Counted from the stretch's first letter, positions 11,790 to 23,934 are shown. The stretch: DNA of 64,000 nt from Ashinkailepas kermadecensis (GCA_034440615.1 JAOTOM010005126.1:327001-391000); one strand, 5' to 3'. The notes: generated from the letters alone by a model not told the origin. Program-made: numbers and translations.

Positions 11790-13630
11790 GCCATGCAACA
11801 CCAATGGGCGCCAAATGACCCTGCAGCCGGCGCGCCCTTAAACCACAATAATCAATCAATCAACCGTGCAACACCATAAGCCCAATGCTGAATTTATACA
11901 GATTGGGGGACTCGCCACCCCCCCCCCAGTGTTTATTGTGCATTGTCCATAATATCTCCAACAGCATATTCAGCCCTTTGCAGGAGAAGCGATGAGCTAA
12001 CCAGCGTAAACAGAACAGGTGAACAGTTTTCTGTTAAAACAGGTAAAAGACTGTTAAAACTGCATCGATGCCCGATGGCTATACGACTCAGATGTGAACG
12101 TGTGACGCAGCACATACGTATCTAACCACCTGCGGCTTAATTGCATTCAGCGAGTTCGCAAAAAATTTCCGCACTTGGTGTCCTCGCTAAAAAATATGTT
12201 CGTCTCTCTTAGTAATCTGCTGAATATACCAAGCATAATAGTCTCCACACGTGCGTACGGTACATGAAGTAAAATAGGTTGCCTGTTTCTCCTGACTGGG
12301 ACACATAATCCGAAGTTCTGCAATAAAGCCGATGAGTCCGTCCTACTGCATAAAACGTTTCGTATGAACATGATGTCAAACTGTACGCGACGAGTGGACA
12401 CAGACGTCATCTTAAAGCGAAGAGGGTCCTGATATTGCAGGGATTCCAGCCTAAGTGTGTCACTACAGTGTTGAGCTAGCCACATTAAAAATGTATGTTC
12501 TACCCTGTGAATCCGGGCCATGTGTTGTGGCTGCGCCTTCCCAGATGACAAAGCAATACTCAGGGCGAGAACTAATGTTCGCGTTATATGCCGCCAACAG
12601 AGCAATTTTCGAGAATTTCCTACCAGGTACTCCTGTTTGCGTTGATCTAATAAACAGCCGGAGAGCTCGGTTCGCTCGACACATTTCTCGCCACACGCTG
12701 TGCGAATGTTAATTTACTGTCCAGGTACACGCCCAAGTCTCGCATCACAATCTCACGCTGCAGCGTCGAATCGTATACCTTATATTATAAACGCACAGGA
12801 GTACGACGGAGAGTCATTGTGAACGACCTGCATTTCAGAGGGTTCAAGGATAGCATCCAGTCTGCAGACCACTTGCAGGGGGAATCAATATCCCTCTGCA
12901 GGCGGGTCGCTTCGTCCACAGACGCTACCCTCGTACAAATGTTGACGTCATCAGCAAGCATTGGACATTACGAGTCTATTCTGGATGGCAGGTCGTTCAC
13001 AAACAGGGCAAATAACAGAGGGGCCAGCAAGCTCCCTTCCCGTACACCGGAAGTGACGTCAGCCCAGTCCGAGACCGTCTCGTTGACTATCACCCGCTGC
13101 CGGCGACCAGTCAGGTGTGAGCGAATCAGAGAGATACTTTAGTCTGAAACATGATATGCATTTTCGAGCTTGTATCGCAGCAGCTCATGGTTGACACTTT
13201 GGAAAGCCGAAGAGTAGTCCACGTAGATTACATTTGTCTGGCAACCGGCAGCGATCAAATCCCAGGCGTGCCTCAAGAAAACTGCCAAGTTTGAAGCACA
13301 TGACCCGTTTTGAATAAAACCGTGCTGAGTGTCAGTCAGTTCTGACAAAATGTCAGCACTCAAAACATTATAAATGTTTTGTTTCTAAAATCTTACCACT
13401 CAGGCAAAGAAGTGAAACGGCTCGGTAGTTTGTCGGAATTTTCCGGTTGCCATTAATTGGTGTGACGTTTACCATTTTCCACCGGTTCGGAAATTTTCCC
13501 TCCCTGAGAGAAAGGCTACATGTTTTGTGCAGCGGGACGCATAATTGGTCAGCACACTCCCAGAGGATTCGGGCGATGATATTATCTGGTCCACATGCTT
13601 TGTGCGGGTCAAGTCCAATGAGAGGTCAGG
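11790..13630 (-). mobile_element. Decayed jockey-like non-LTR retrotransposon (RT and C-terminal part)
   Basis: The minus strand carries a reverse transcriptase read from 13628 down to about 12150. Visible in order are the RT palm motif VIYVDYSSAFQSVNH (around 13230), the GVREGSLLAPLLF motif corresponding to PQGS-xx-P-LF (around 13050), the catalytic LADD box (12947-12958), and after a frame change the thumb and C-terminal region with SRPEYCFVIW and RRVQFDIMFIRNVL. Two in-frame TAA codons (after HVSD at 13139 and before the LADD box) and at least one frameshift show that it is dead. The stretch 11790-12150 is probably its 3' untranslated end and finishes in TTGATTGATTGATT-type repeats (minus strand). 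The 5' side is cut at 13631 by a TTAA element. Confidence 0.75.
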
Positions 13631-14562
13631 TTAACACGCGTACTGGAGGGGAGGGGGGGGCGAAATCCGCCCACCCCTCCGGTTTTTCGTACATAACTCG
13701 ATATTTTACCAGTCAATATACGCCATTTTTGCGTACCTGCTTCGAAATGTCCGGCGCGTCGTTTAAAGGAAGAAAAACTGAAATCGGTCGAACATTTTTC
13801 GAGTTAGGGGCCGTTAAAGGCAAAATATTTCGTAGCGACAGACCACAAAAATCGGCGCTGATGCGCTTCCCCTGTATTGGCAAAAGGGAAGTATTCTTGG
13901 CAACACTAGGGACTTGTTTTATATATATATTGTTATGCTATATAGTTTCAAGGTCATGTTAGGTCACCGAGGTCAAGTCAGGTCAAGTTCATGACGGGTT
14001 AATGGAACCAAACTTGGTCAACTGGAATGTTGCCATAAATGCAAATGACTGTCATGCGATTGATATCGCTTTGCATGTTACTCCCTACACATCCTGAAAA
14101 CTACTGTTTGTCATTGTGTACCTAAGCGTTTCCATACTTTATTCATGTACTTCACTCCTTTCTTCGCGAAGCCGATTGCGCCGAGCTGCCCGAAGGAGCA
14201 GTCGGGTGGGCGGCCGGTTCCGGTAACTGGAGCAGGTAACTGACCTGATAAAGTGCTGCTATATAGGTGACCTGAGGTCAAATGCCGGGTCTAGCATCTG
14301 TATTGCATCATTAGTAATGTCCAAAACATCATTGATGCCCATTTTGGAACATTTAAACACAATCACAGCGATCCATAACAATGACAAGCCAAGCCACGCA
14401 AAACAATAACATTTTGACATTTGTGACCTCATTTGACCTTGCAGATATTGACCTAAGGTCATGACATTTGCACACAATAGAGTTCACTACCGTATCCATC
14501 CGCCCTGCGAACTTCGTTACTCCAGCTTTAATAGGAGCCGAGATCTTAGGGGGGGCGGAATG
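13631..14562 (-). mobile_element. TTAA-flanked non-autonomous DNA element, copy 2 (left end lost)
   Basis: This copy is inverted relative to copy 1. Its conserved end is at 13631-13634 (TTAA) followed by CACGCGTACTGGAGGG. Homology to copy 1 runs to GGGGGGCGGAA at about 14560 and then stops abruptly, so the other terminal repeat with its inner duplicate is missing. The same AGGTCA half-site series is present near 13950-13990. The element interrupts the reverse transcriptase of the LINE at 11790-13630. Confidence 0.75.
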
Positions 14563-14582
14563 TAGATTGGCATATAGAACAT

Positions 14583-14652
14583 GGTTCTCAGCCGGGGAAG
14601 CAACTGCTCGAGGGCGTGGGTTCTCAGCCGGGGAAGGAACTGCCCGAGGACG
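14583..14652. repeat. Two tandem units of about 36 bp
   Basis: GGTTCTCAGCCGGGGAAG occurs at 14583 and 14619, each followed by an AACTGC-C-CGAGG segment. It sits exactly where copy 2 of the TTAA element breaks off. Confidence 0.6.
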
Positions 14653-14666
14653 TATTTGCGGTTTGA

Positions 14667-14706
14667 CATGACGTCACATTCTCCACACGGAGAATGTGAC
14701 GTCATG
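14667..14706. repeat. Perfect 18-bp inverted repeat with 4-nt loop
   Basis: The left arm 14667-14684 (CATGACGTCACATTCTCC) is the exact reverse complement of the right arm 14689-14706, separated by ACAC. Each arm holds the palindrome TGACGTCA. It could be a foldback element terminus or a cruciform-prone site; no gene is next to it. Confidence 0.85.
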
Positions 14707-14990
14707 CGAATGTAAATGTATGGCAAGGTTTGAGACTCGCCGTCAAGCAGCGCCTAGTCTAGCTATTTTTTTGAATGTGAGGAGGATGGGAAACGACGAA
14801 AAAATATGTATTTTACTAATTTCGTGCCATTTCAAAATTACCTCCCTTTCGATCATTAACAGAATGACAAGAATTAGCATGATAGCAGGAACGGAATTCG
14901 GAAGGCCTAAAATATATTCAAATTCAAACCTTAAACATTCCACCATATTTCATTGTAAGGTTTAAGTGAGATAAATTAACGACATCTTTG
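14707..14990. other. Unassigned spacer
   Basis: AT-rich unique sequence with no recognised gene. Confidence 0.3.
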
Positions 14991-14992
14991 GT

Positions 14993-15490
14993 ATCTGGAC
15001 AGGCTCTGGATACGGCTCTGGATACGGACAGGCTCCAGCCCCTGGATCCATCTGGACAGGCTCTGGATACGGCTCTGGACACGGACAGGCTCCAGCCCCT
15101 GGATCCATCTGGACAGGCTCTGGATACGGCTCTGGATACGGACAGGCTCCAGCCCCTGGATCCATCTGGACAGGCTCTGGGTACGGCTCTGGACACGGAC
15201 AGGCTCCAGCCCCTGGATCCATCTGGACAGGCTCTGGATACGGCTCTGGACACGGACAGGCTCCAGCCCCTGGATCCATCTGGACAGGCTCTGGATACGG
15301 CTCTGGACACGGACAGGCTCCAGCCCCTGGATCCATCTGGACAGGCTCTGGACACGGACAGGCTCCAGCCCCTGGATCCATCTGGACAGGCTCTGGACAC
15401 GGACAGGCTCCAGCCCATGGATCCATCTGGACAGGCTCTGGATACGGCTCTGGACACGGACAGGCTCCAGCCCATGGATCCATCTGGGTT
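14993..15490. repeat. Minisatellite, unit 57 bp with shortened units
   Basis: About eight units made of TGGACAGGCTCTGGATACGG, CTCTGGACACGGACAGG and CTCCAGCCCCTGGATCCATC. Some units lack one internal segment (GGATACGGCTCT) and are about 12-15 bp shorter. Unit length is a multiple of three, so frames stay open on both strands and give proline- or aspartate-rich 19-residue repeats. There is no start context, splice evidence or flanking coding sequence, so I treat it as non-coding. Confidence 0.85.
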
Positions 15491-15599
15491 AAGTCTGTAA
15501 AGGGAAAATACTTTAAGCCTGGACAACAAGATACTCACACCCCAACCAATACCACATCCTAAATTCCAAAGAAATTGTCCACCAACATCCTGCACACCT

Positions 15600-16640
15600 A
15601 ACAATGCCTATCTACCTACCTATCCAGCCCTGTTCACTCGATCCAGCGTAGCATACGAGTGAATTGAGTGCCCCATCAAAGATTTTCCAATTCCATCCAT
15701 GTCTGCTTAGAGGGGCCTGCACCGCGAACACCTATACTAACATGAATCTAACCCAATCCACCACTAATTAAAACTGAAAGAGAAGATTATCCAATCTAAA
15801 AAGGGTATCCAGCATATATGTTTCAATACATTCAATGAAGGACTCCCCCAGCATCAGCAGGCAGCATATTCCATTGACCAACCACCCTTTGACTGAAAAC
15901 ATGTTGTCTCGTAACTGTTCTACACCTTATTCCACCTCCTATCCTTGCCTTCATTTGATGAGCATGCATGCTAAAACCTGTCAATTCAAATTTTTGAATG
16001 TTATCTCCAAAAATGCTTTCATTAACTCACGCCTCAGTTATGCATACCAAATAGAACTTTTCAAACATCTTTGCATGCATATCCACAATTTTGTTCTTGA
16101 CATTTCTGGCATCAACATAAAAGCATGGTAAACTATTAATTTCCTTGATTGCAATACTTCTCACTTTACTAGCTATATCCCCCCATGACCTGCCTAGTTT
16201 CCTTGAACCATACTCAGAGCTTCCTCGTACCTATTTCTGGGCAATCCCACTTCTCACATACTCAAATGTAACCCATCTAATGCAAACATTTTAGTCCTTC
16301 TCCCAAAATTCCCACAGATATAAAGCTTTACCCATGCTCTTTGCAAATCTTGGCCACCCTACTATTCAGTCAAATAACTGTAGAAAACCATTATAATTTC
16401 TGCTTACCCTCGGGAAGATGGATGTAGCCACTTCTCTGTTCCTACTTTCTGCTAACCTACCTATCAACGCCTTGTACTCTTTTATTGTTTCCTCGGTTTT
16501 ACCTCTTCCGACATCCATGGGTGGAGAATGCGGTATGGCAGGTATGGCCATGGCCACACCAACTTCAAAGTTAGTGTGGTATTGACACACCAACTTTCTG
16601 GGACAATAAATTTTAAGGCAATTCAAATATTTTTACCAGT
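15600..16640 (-). mobile_element. CR1/L2-like LINE fragment: ORF1 esterase end joined to RT C-terminus
   Basis: On the minus strand, 16626-16366 encodes a stretch with KEYKALIGRLAESRNREVA and FPRVSRN, which matches the later part of the SGNH/esterase-like ORF1 known from CR1- and L2-type elements, followed by a degenerate continuation. Further down, about 15960-15800, the minus strand reads CRTVTRQHVFSQRVVGQWN followed by MLPADAGG, the typical C-terminal end of a LINE reverse transcriptase. Endonuclease and the RT core are missing between the two, so this is an internally deleted copy with several stops. The family match is from memory of motif patterns. Confidence 0.6.
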
Positions 16641-16666
16641 TGTTAAAATTCAAGCTGTGGTCAGGA

Positions 16667-16710
16667 CAGGGACGTAGCCAAGGATTTTTCCAAGGAGGTG
16701 GCCCGGATAA
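16667..16710 (+). mobile_element. DNA-transposon-like terminus (CAGGGACGTAGCC)
   Basis: The sequence CAGGGACGTAGCCAAGG followed by a T-run and G/C block is the usual look of a cut-and-paste element end in invertebrates. No opposite end was found, so the element cannot be bounded. Confidence 0.3.
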
Positions 16711-16959
16711 CCCCCACGATTTTTAAGTTCCTCGGATTTCGAAAACTTCATTTCGAAAAAGGCTCGTTTATGTCTTAGTAAAACAACACTTTTATCCTCA
16801 TTGGGGCCACGGACTGTCGGACCCCCTCCACAAATTGTAAGTAAGCATGGCACTGTTATAGACCAAGAATGTAGACCACCTAAACATGCATCTAGATACA
16901 TGATGTCAAAGCTTTTTTAGAACAAAAAAAAACGGCGATCCAATATTCGGTAAGGCGGT

Positions 16960-17312
16960 AGTAAACACTTCCAAGAGGTCGTGGACTCTCGTAATGGCCT
17001 GTACGCATTCGTAAGGACCCATACCCGTTCGTAAGCGCCCATATGCGATCATAAGCGGCCGTAGACGTTCGTAAGGGCCCGTAGAAGTTCGCAAGGGCCC
17101 GTGGACGCTTGCAAGGGCCCGCAGACGGTTATAAGGGCCCGTAGACGATCGCAGGGTTCGTAGATGTTCGGAAGGGTCCATAGACGTTCGTAAGAGTTCA
17201 TACACCTGTAAGGGCCCGTAAGCTTCGTAAAGGCTGTTTGCATTTGTAAGGCCCGCAGACGTTCATAAGGACCAGCAACCTAAGAGTTCGTAGACGTTCT
17301 CAGGAGCTCGAC
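16960..17312. repeat. Degenerate minisatellite, unit about 21 bp (CCCGTAGACGTTCGTAAGGG)
   Basis: Roughly 16 units around CCCGTAGACGTTCGTAAGGG with frequent substitutions. Arginine- and tyrosine-rich open frames on the minus strand are a by-product. Confidence 0.7.
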
Positions 17313-17769
17313 AACAACCATCAAAAAGGTTTGTTTGTCTTTCTGTCGCCGTCGTGACGATCCCGAAGAGGATTACGCACGGGCCACGCTAGAAGCCCGT
17401 CGGAACCCTAGGAGTGGACAACCGCCCCCGTTCCCTTGGCTACATCCTTGTGTCGTGACACCAAATTTTGTTAACCAGGAGGCCCTTGATGATGTCACAG
17501 GTCGGGTCAAGCACAGCATGCTGGAGTATCAGGTGGACCGTAGATATATGCCCGAAGTTACCAAATACAATGACGATGCTTTTACTAAATGATATTGAAT
17601 GCTTCAAAAGCTTAACTGGGAACATTCTGAACACAAGATTACGCTGGATCACGTGAGGAAATGTGAGGTAAAATGAGGTCATGTCCTGTGCATAGAGCGT
17701 GATGCACTATTATGGTGTAGAATAACATCTACAGTAAGAAAATGCAGCTTCAATAATTATATGCATATA
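17313..17769. other. Unassigned; one 85-codon plus-strand frame
   Basis: The plus-strand frame 17335-17592 is GC-richer than its surroundings and ends just before a run of AT-rich sequence. I do not recognise the protein and see no convincing splice sites, so I do not call a gene. Confidence 0.25.
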
Positions 17770-18353
<584 letters not shown>

Positions 18354-18445
18354 TTAACACGTGCGCTGGAACGGGGGGGGGGTCCGCTACTTTCTCCGGT
18401 TCTTTGCAAATATCTCCAAAACCAGGAAACTTACTGAGGTGATTA
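18354..18445 (+). mobile_element. Solo, diverged end of the TTAA element family
   Basis: TTAA at 18354-18357 is followed by CACGTGCGCTGGA, a G-run, TCCGC and then TCTCCGGTTCTTTGCAAATA, in the same order as the end of the three full copies. Beyond about 80 bp the similarity is lost, so this is either a truncated copy or a related subfamily. Confidence 0.55.
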
Positions 18446-18920
18446 TTCTTTTTCCTTCGGATGTGGACACAGCTGGACGCCTTAAAAAAAATGAAAAATG
18501 GTTAGATAAGTTGCAGGTTTTTGATGTATAAAGTCAAACGCACCGGGAAATGGTGTGTGAAAAATAAAGGTGAGGCATGATAAGCGTATCCAAGCAACAC
18601 CTAATAAAACTAATGCTTCAACTATATCAACTATATTGGTCATCCCTAACTGTACTATATTCCCCACCAAACGTGCCCATCAGTTATACCAATGACGCCA
18701 AAACGTACGAAAAATGGTAGTGCATGATAATTAGCCTGATTTTACCCTGAACGCATTTGAAGCCGGATCACGAAAAAATGAACACAAAAGTGTTCCATAC
18801 AGTTTTCAGTCACCCTGCAGAATTACTGTTCCTAGCATTCAAATCTAAGATCATATTCTGAGTGGTTTTCGCTTTTATCCCACACCTATCCTTATTGAAC
18901 ATTTTGCAAACACCTCTTAG
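18446..18920. other. Unassigned spacer
   Basis: AT-rich unique sequence between the solo TTAA-element end and the candidate exon. Nothing recognised. Confidence 0.3.
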
Positions 18921-19020
18921 ACTGATGCTGGTTTTAGCTTGCGCGCTGCCTGTCTGCAGCACTTCTCAGAAATCATATGTGACTCTGGAGGTGCATCATA
19001 TTGGTGCTTCCGCTTGCCAG
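18921..19020 (+). CDS. Candidate exon with a signal-peptide-like start
   Basis: A 100 bp segment is bounded by CACCTCTTAG on the left (possible acceptor) and CAG|GTAAGT on the right, a near-perfect donor. From the ATG at 18925 the frame is open for exactly 32 codons to the donor and ends in phase 0. The peptide starts MLVLACALPVCSTSQ, a short hydrophobic stretch like a secretion signal. No downstream exon or family is recognised, so this may be chance. It would lie on the strand opposite to the neuroligin gene. Confidence 0.2.
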
Positions 19021-20067
19021 GTAAGTTATGCTGTGCTTTATTGCTCTTTCACACAGCTACTGATCAGCTATGCAGCTGAATGGAAAATTCCAACTCTAAC
19101 AAAATGAATCACAGCTTGTGATATTGCAAATTCCGAAGTTTTATAGCTGCGTGCCACGTGTCCGCGAACTTTTTTTTATTTCGGGCGCCCCATGGTGAAT
19201 GGGTCCCACTGAGCAAATACAAAAACATAACGTTTTATCAGCAGTTGTGTTATAATAGGTCATTCGGCAGTCCACAGAGCCCACATTTGTATCTTCGAAT
19301 TAATAGCAAAAATGCAGACGTCCCAACGGTGTTCATTTGTATTGCTCATCCTTTCATCTCCGAAACTTCTGGATGGTCACAATCCGTAATTTGTAGTATG
19401 CAGACATACTTACCTTTCGCCCCCTCCATATCATGATTTGCTTTCACTTCCACTCATTCACTCATTTGCTGGAGAACTCATTCAGTTGGTATTCTACTCT
19501 TGTGTAGAAGACAACACCTTTTTTAGAGCGCAATTGCGATGAATGAAACGTTATGTTTCGTACAGCACATGACCAAAACCCTAATGCCGAAGTTGAGAGC
19601 CGCTCGTGTAACCAGCGACGACCTCTGGGAACGAATACGAGCTGTTTGAAACCTGCTGACTCATATATATTGCAAGCGCCTGACGAATTCTGTTCCCAGA
19701 CGAATGCAAAAGGTGGTCGACGACGGTGGCGGATGGTCACGACATTATGCCGCAGGAGCAGCCATTCATTGTTTCAGTGTTGGAAGTATTGCTCTGCGTG
19801 CTGTGTGTGTGTGTGTCTTCGTCTTTGTCTTTGTCAACGAAACAGGTCTGCATAAGCGTAATGCTGCCTCATGGTATCTTATGTAGTTTTCGAGATACCA
19901 GACTATTTGACGTTGCTCAGCATATGGTACCATTGCTTTTACTGCACTCTGAACCTAAGAAATGCAAAAATTACATGAAGGTCTGAAAAGAGCGCATGAA
20001 AGGTCCGAGGTAACAGCGTGTCATCTATTAAGGTTTGCTGTTTTGGGGAATTGCAAAAAAATGTGGG
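19021..20067. other. Unassigned spacer
   Basis: No recognisable gene. A short GTGTGTGT run near 19807 is the only simple repeat. Confidence 0.3.
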
Positions 20068-20600
20068 CTAAATCCAGATTGTTTTGAAAGATGGGGCACA
20101 ACTTAGGAACATCTTGCCTTCATACCGCCTCGGCGACACCAGCCTTGAAAAAGATTTTCCACCCATGCCGACATCATTCACACAAACATGTACATATACT
20201 GTTGCACCCTCTCCACATCCCTGCATTACCCCTTCTAGCCTATCCCAACATCCTTTACCCCTGGGAAGCAGACTCGAGTCCTTCAACTTTGAGTTCCTAC
20301 TACAACACGAACGATCAGTATACCTAACTGTTGAGTCCCCTATGTCTAAAACTGCCCTCTCACAATCTTTAGCCACCTTTTCACTCCCGCCTCCATCCCG
20401 AGTATCATTACTCTCCCTCTCTTGCAATTCCTCAAACCAATTATGCATTTCGAGGCCAGGGTCCATTTCCCGTAAAGCTATCCTAGTGCTCCTACGCCTA
20501 GTCACTGTTCACTCTTCTCTACTATCCTGGACCTCACTACTATCACCATCACTAGCACTCCTGGAAGCTCCTGGCATGTTTGGCTGTCATTACCTACAAT
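20068..20600 (-). mobile_element. LINE ORF1 fragment with SGNH-esterase-like domain
   Basis: The minus-strand frame 20505-20068 (145 codons) contains LEMHNWFEELQERE, then VLDIGDSTVRYTD, where GDS is the block I motif of SGNH/GDSL esterases, and further VYVHVCVNDVGMG, the later block with Asn-Asp. This order matches the esterase-type ORF1 of CR1/L2-like non-LTR retrotransposons. Sequence after VNDVGMG becomes unrelated, and the corresponding continuation is of the type found in the fragment at 15600-16640. It is a 5' fragment without RT and is not likely to be active. Confidence 0.6.
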
Positions 20601-21059
20601 GAGCCCTACCACTAAACACCTCAAGCGCTCCATTTCCGTTGCTAACATCTCTACCTACCTACTCAAATCCCGATGACCCCCTACACTCACACTTTCCACA
20701 GCCACCTTCCATTTCTTAAAGTTGATTTTATCTACACACACAACGATTATCATGATACCACAAAGTATCGCCTCTATGACCTTTTTATTGTTGTGCAGTC
20801 ATGTTGCTGTCAGAACGCTTTCGCCCACACATTCTACTCTAACTGTATTTTGCATGGCCTCATTCTGGACACCCTTAGCGCCGAATGCTGCCACTCTTGG
20901 CTTTCAAAAGTATGCTTGCACTTGCTGGCATACTGTCCGTCAGCTTGCTACACACATTGTTAAGTTCATCGTCCTGATACTACGCATGGATTATCGACTA
21001 TAAAAGATCTGTCGTTATTTTGCAGTCATGCTTTCGTAAGCGTGATTTTACTATGGCCA
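20601..21059. other. Unassigned spacer between LINE ORF1 and Tc1 relic
   Basis: Nothing recognised. The sequence is C/T-rich on the plus strand near 20690-20960 but has no repeat structure. Confidence 0.3.
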
Positions 21060-21890
21060 CCAATTCTCGATCGGTTTTTGATCAGGTGAATTTCCAAATC
21101 ACTCCAGTGCTCCTACTTCGGAATCTGCCAAAACAAATCCTCATTTTCTCCGAGGTGGGACATGGGGCCATCTCCTGTTAGAAAAGCCAGTTGCTCACCA
21201 CCATTCGCTGATTTCAGAACTGGAGGCAAATGAAGATACGACGTCCCCTCACACTTGGCACTATTCATACTTCCCTCGATGGGAGGCAATCTTCTGACGC
21301 AATTTGCATTAAACAATCGTCAGAGCGTCTTCTTTTGGACATATCGGGGATCGTCTTATATGTGGTCAGGCCTCATGAGTTCACCGTCTGTTCTCCGGAC
21401 AGCTACATATCTGCAACTCTCGACCTCAAATGGGATTCGTTAGAGCTGACTGACTTTTCAGTCATCTTTTGACTTTTATATTTTGATTTGCCTATTGAAA
21501 AACGCTTCCTCCCCATTTCAGTCACTAACAGTCATTTCTTGAATGCTTTTCTCGTTTTTTCTTCTACACCAAGAAGCCTTTTTTGCACAGTAGAACTGTA
21601 AACTTGCGCTCCCATCGGGCCTAGATCTCGCTGCAACTGAACATTTTTGTTTTTGTTTGTTCTGTTACACTATATTTCGCCAGCACGTGATATTTTCCGC
21701 TTCCGACTGCAATTTCCCTTTCTTCTAGCTCCAGCATGTCCAGTGCTCCCCTTCCTCCATAGGATTCTGGCCACACTCGATTTGCCAACATCAACGATGT
21801 CAGCGATGCGCCGGACAGTAGTCAGTATTTCCCTGAGTGCTACGATCTTCGCACGCTTGCTTGATGCAATATCCTTCATGTTAGGAAATG
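21060..21890 (-). mobile_element. Decayed Tc1-like transposase
   Basis: The minus strand begins at 21879 with a helix-turn-helix region (SKRAKIVALREI, TVRRIADIVDVGKSSVARIL), the paired-type DNA-binding domain of Tc1-like transposases. Downstream pieces in shifting frames include VEEKTRKAF, NESH (from the DESHF-type catalytic region), MNSAKCE and LTGDGPMSHL, the latter corresponding to the QQDGAPCH block. Several stops and frameshifts separate these pieces, and the catalytic acidic residues are not in one frame. Inverted terminal repeats were not identified. Confidence 0.65.
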
Positions 21891-23250
21891 AAAAACTACG
21901 ACTACGTTAAATGATGAAAAACTACGACTACGACAAAACTACGTTTTGACCCAACTCAATAAATTCGAGCACTCGACACCCTATATACACCATCACGACC
22001 AATCCAAGACCAGCGACATCCTCGCCGAAATGGGCCTACCACAGTACCGCCCAGGTTAAAAACCACCACATCCTCAATACCACGAGTTTCAAATTCCCGC
22101 TATCCTAAGAACCTTCGAAATAGTGATAGCAGCCTTCGTTGGGCAAATTCCTATTCCCCGTGTCTCTCAAATCCTCAGAGTTTCAAAACACTCAATGCTA
22201 AAAGCGCAAGTACTTGAAAACCTCGACGTTTCAAAACCCCGACTCTTCAAACTATCGATTTCTTTTAGGATTCGAATTCCTCAAAGATACAAAGAAACCG
22301 CAAAGTGCTGAATGCTACAATGCCCCGAATCAGCTGACAATACGGTTAGCAAGGCAGACGACCTCGGAATGTACCACAACTGTCTGGCAGAATCCGAAAG
22401 AATCACGAGTATTGACAGAATCTTTCGAAAAGGGTGTAAGCGACCGCTTATCCAAACGGCCGGCGCGATCTAGAGTAGCAATTACAACTACACACCTTTC
22501 AGAAATTGGTCACATGAAAAATGGAAAGGGTTCGACATGCCCCCCCCAACTATCTTCCCTCTGGTCTATGAAATACATCTCTGTTGGGAATGAATCAGTA
22601 TTTAACTCACACGCGCATGCCCGCACGCATCGCTAAATACATGACGGATTATGAATTGGCGCCATATTTCATCATGAATTTGCACATCTAGCAACAACAA
22701 CAGCCTGCTTTCCGGGCTCTTCGCGGGGAACAGAGCCGGGCGGGATGATCGCCGGCTCCGGTGATTTCCGGTGCCGTCCTCTATCGAACGATCCTCCACT
22801 CAGGAGATCCGGAAAGTAGCCAAGTGCCTACTCGGCGCTGCAGACGTTTGACTTATCATGATGCAATAGACTGTCATCTGGGTGGCTCGTTCAGCTAGAA
22901 GGGCTTTCCTTCTTCATTTGAAGGAACCCGAGGATATTTTCCACGTTGGTCCTGATGTACCTAATGAGATTATCCGCAGCTGCATTTGTGTAAGGCGCAC
23001 CATATGTTCCTAATCCGTTCCAGGGATTGGCTCACCGGATATTCTTATCTCGGCTGCCGCTGGATGTTGGACCCGAATCGTTCATTAGCATCCTTCAGAC
23101 GACCATCGACGTCCTTTGGTTACCCAACTTGCGCATTGTTCAAACAGTGAAAACTTAATTATGGCCTGCAGGCTATTCCGCGAGCGGAAGATAGACAGCG
23201 TCTTATGGAGGAGCAGAAAATAGACAGCATCTTATGACAATAAGTTACCT
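21891..23250. other. Unassigned spacer
   Basis: A short direct duplication (AAAAACTACGACTACG at about 21890 and 21915) is followed by unique sequence. A GC-rich patch at 22700-22800 contains no recognisable exon of the neuroligin gene. Confidence 0.3.
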
Positions 23251-23251
23251 T

Positions 23252-23720
23252 TTAGAAGCATATTTTTAACCCGTCCTCTATGGAAACTCCATGGGAGTCG
23301 ATCCGGTCAGCATCACAAGGGTGGACACAGCTGCACAACCGTGAAGCCACAGTCACGTCGTCCGGAGTCAGTGTAGGTGAGGAAGGCTTGACCAATGAAA
23401 AATAGCGACCAAGTAAATACTTGTTCAGTTTTCTGAGCATGATCATATGGGCATTACCCTGACTTTTAACGTTGCGCAGTAATATGTGTTGACGGTTGTA
23501 CTCACCAAGTATGGCACGACCAGTATAAGGCGCCACAAGGCGTACTGGATGAGCGGGAGGAAGATGCGAGCTACATAGCCCGCGTCTTGCTTTCTGTACG
23601 TCTTTGTACACTCTGTAAGTTGTGTGGGGTCGCCGTGTTGCATACACTAGGTCGGAGATCATGCTGCTGCGGTAGGCAGCTCGAGGACCGGCTGCAACTG
23701 TGCTCTCTTGGCAACCCATG
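23252..23720 (-). pseudogene. Possible LTR-retrotransposon integrase C-terminal fragment
   Basis: The minus-strand frame of 155 codons contains PYTGRAILGEYNRQHILLR followed by LRKLNKYL. The layout resembles the PY-GPY-V + variable strand + VNRLKPY end of Ty3/gypsy-type integrases, and the upstream segment YRSSMISDLVYATRRP could correspond to the region before it. No reverse transcriptase, integrase zinc finger or LTRs are seen here. It may be a degenerate tail or a chance open frame. Confidence 0.3.
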
Positions 23721-23934
23721 GAGAAATATACTCACTTGCGTCCATACTTGAAGAAAATGCATTGTACTTCGGAAGAGGTAAAGCCTGGTTCGACACGTCA
23801 ACACAGAGCATTGAAATTTGGGAGAAGTGCACCATCTTTATCAGAAGAGCCCACCCTTGGAAGATCACATTTCGGCCTAAGCGCGTTGGAAACCAATCTG
23901 TTTCAGCCAGGATTGGCAGCACCTTATCGAAATT

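Noticed and set aside
14924..15604. 226-codon minus-strand proline-rich frame
   Set aside because: It is the 57-bp minisatellite read in one of several open frames, with no supporting start, splice or flanking coding sequence.
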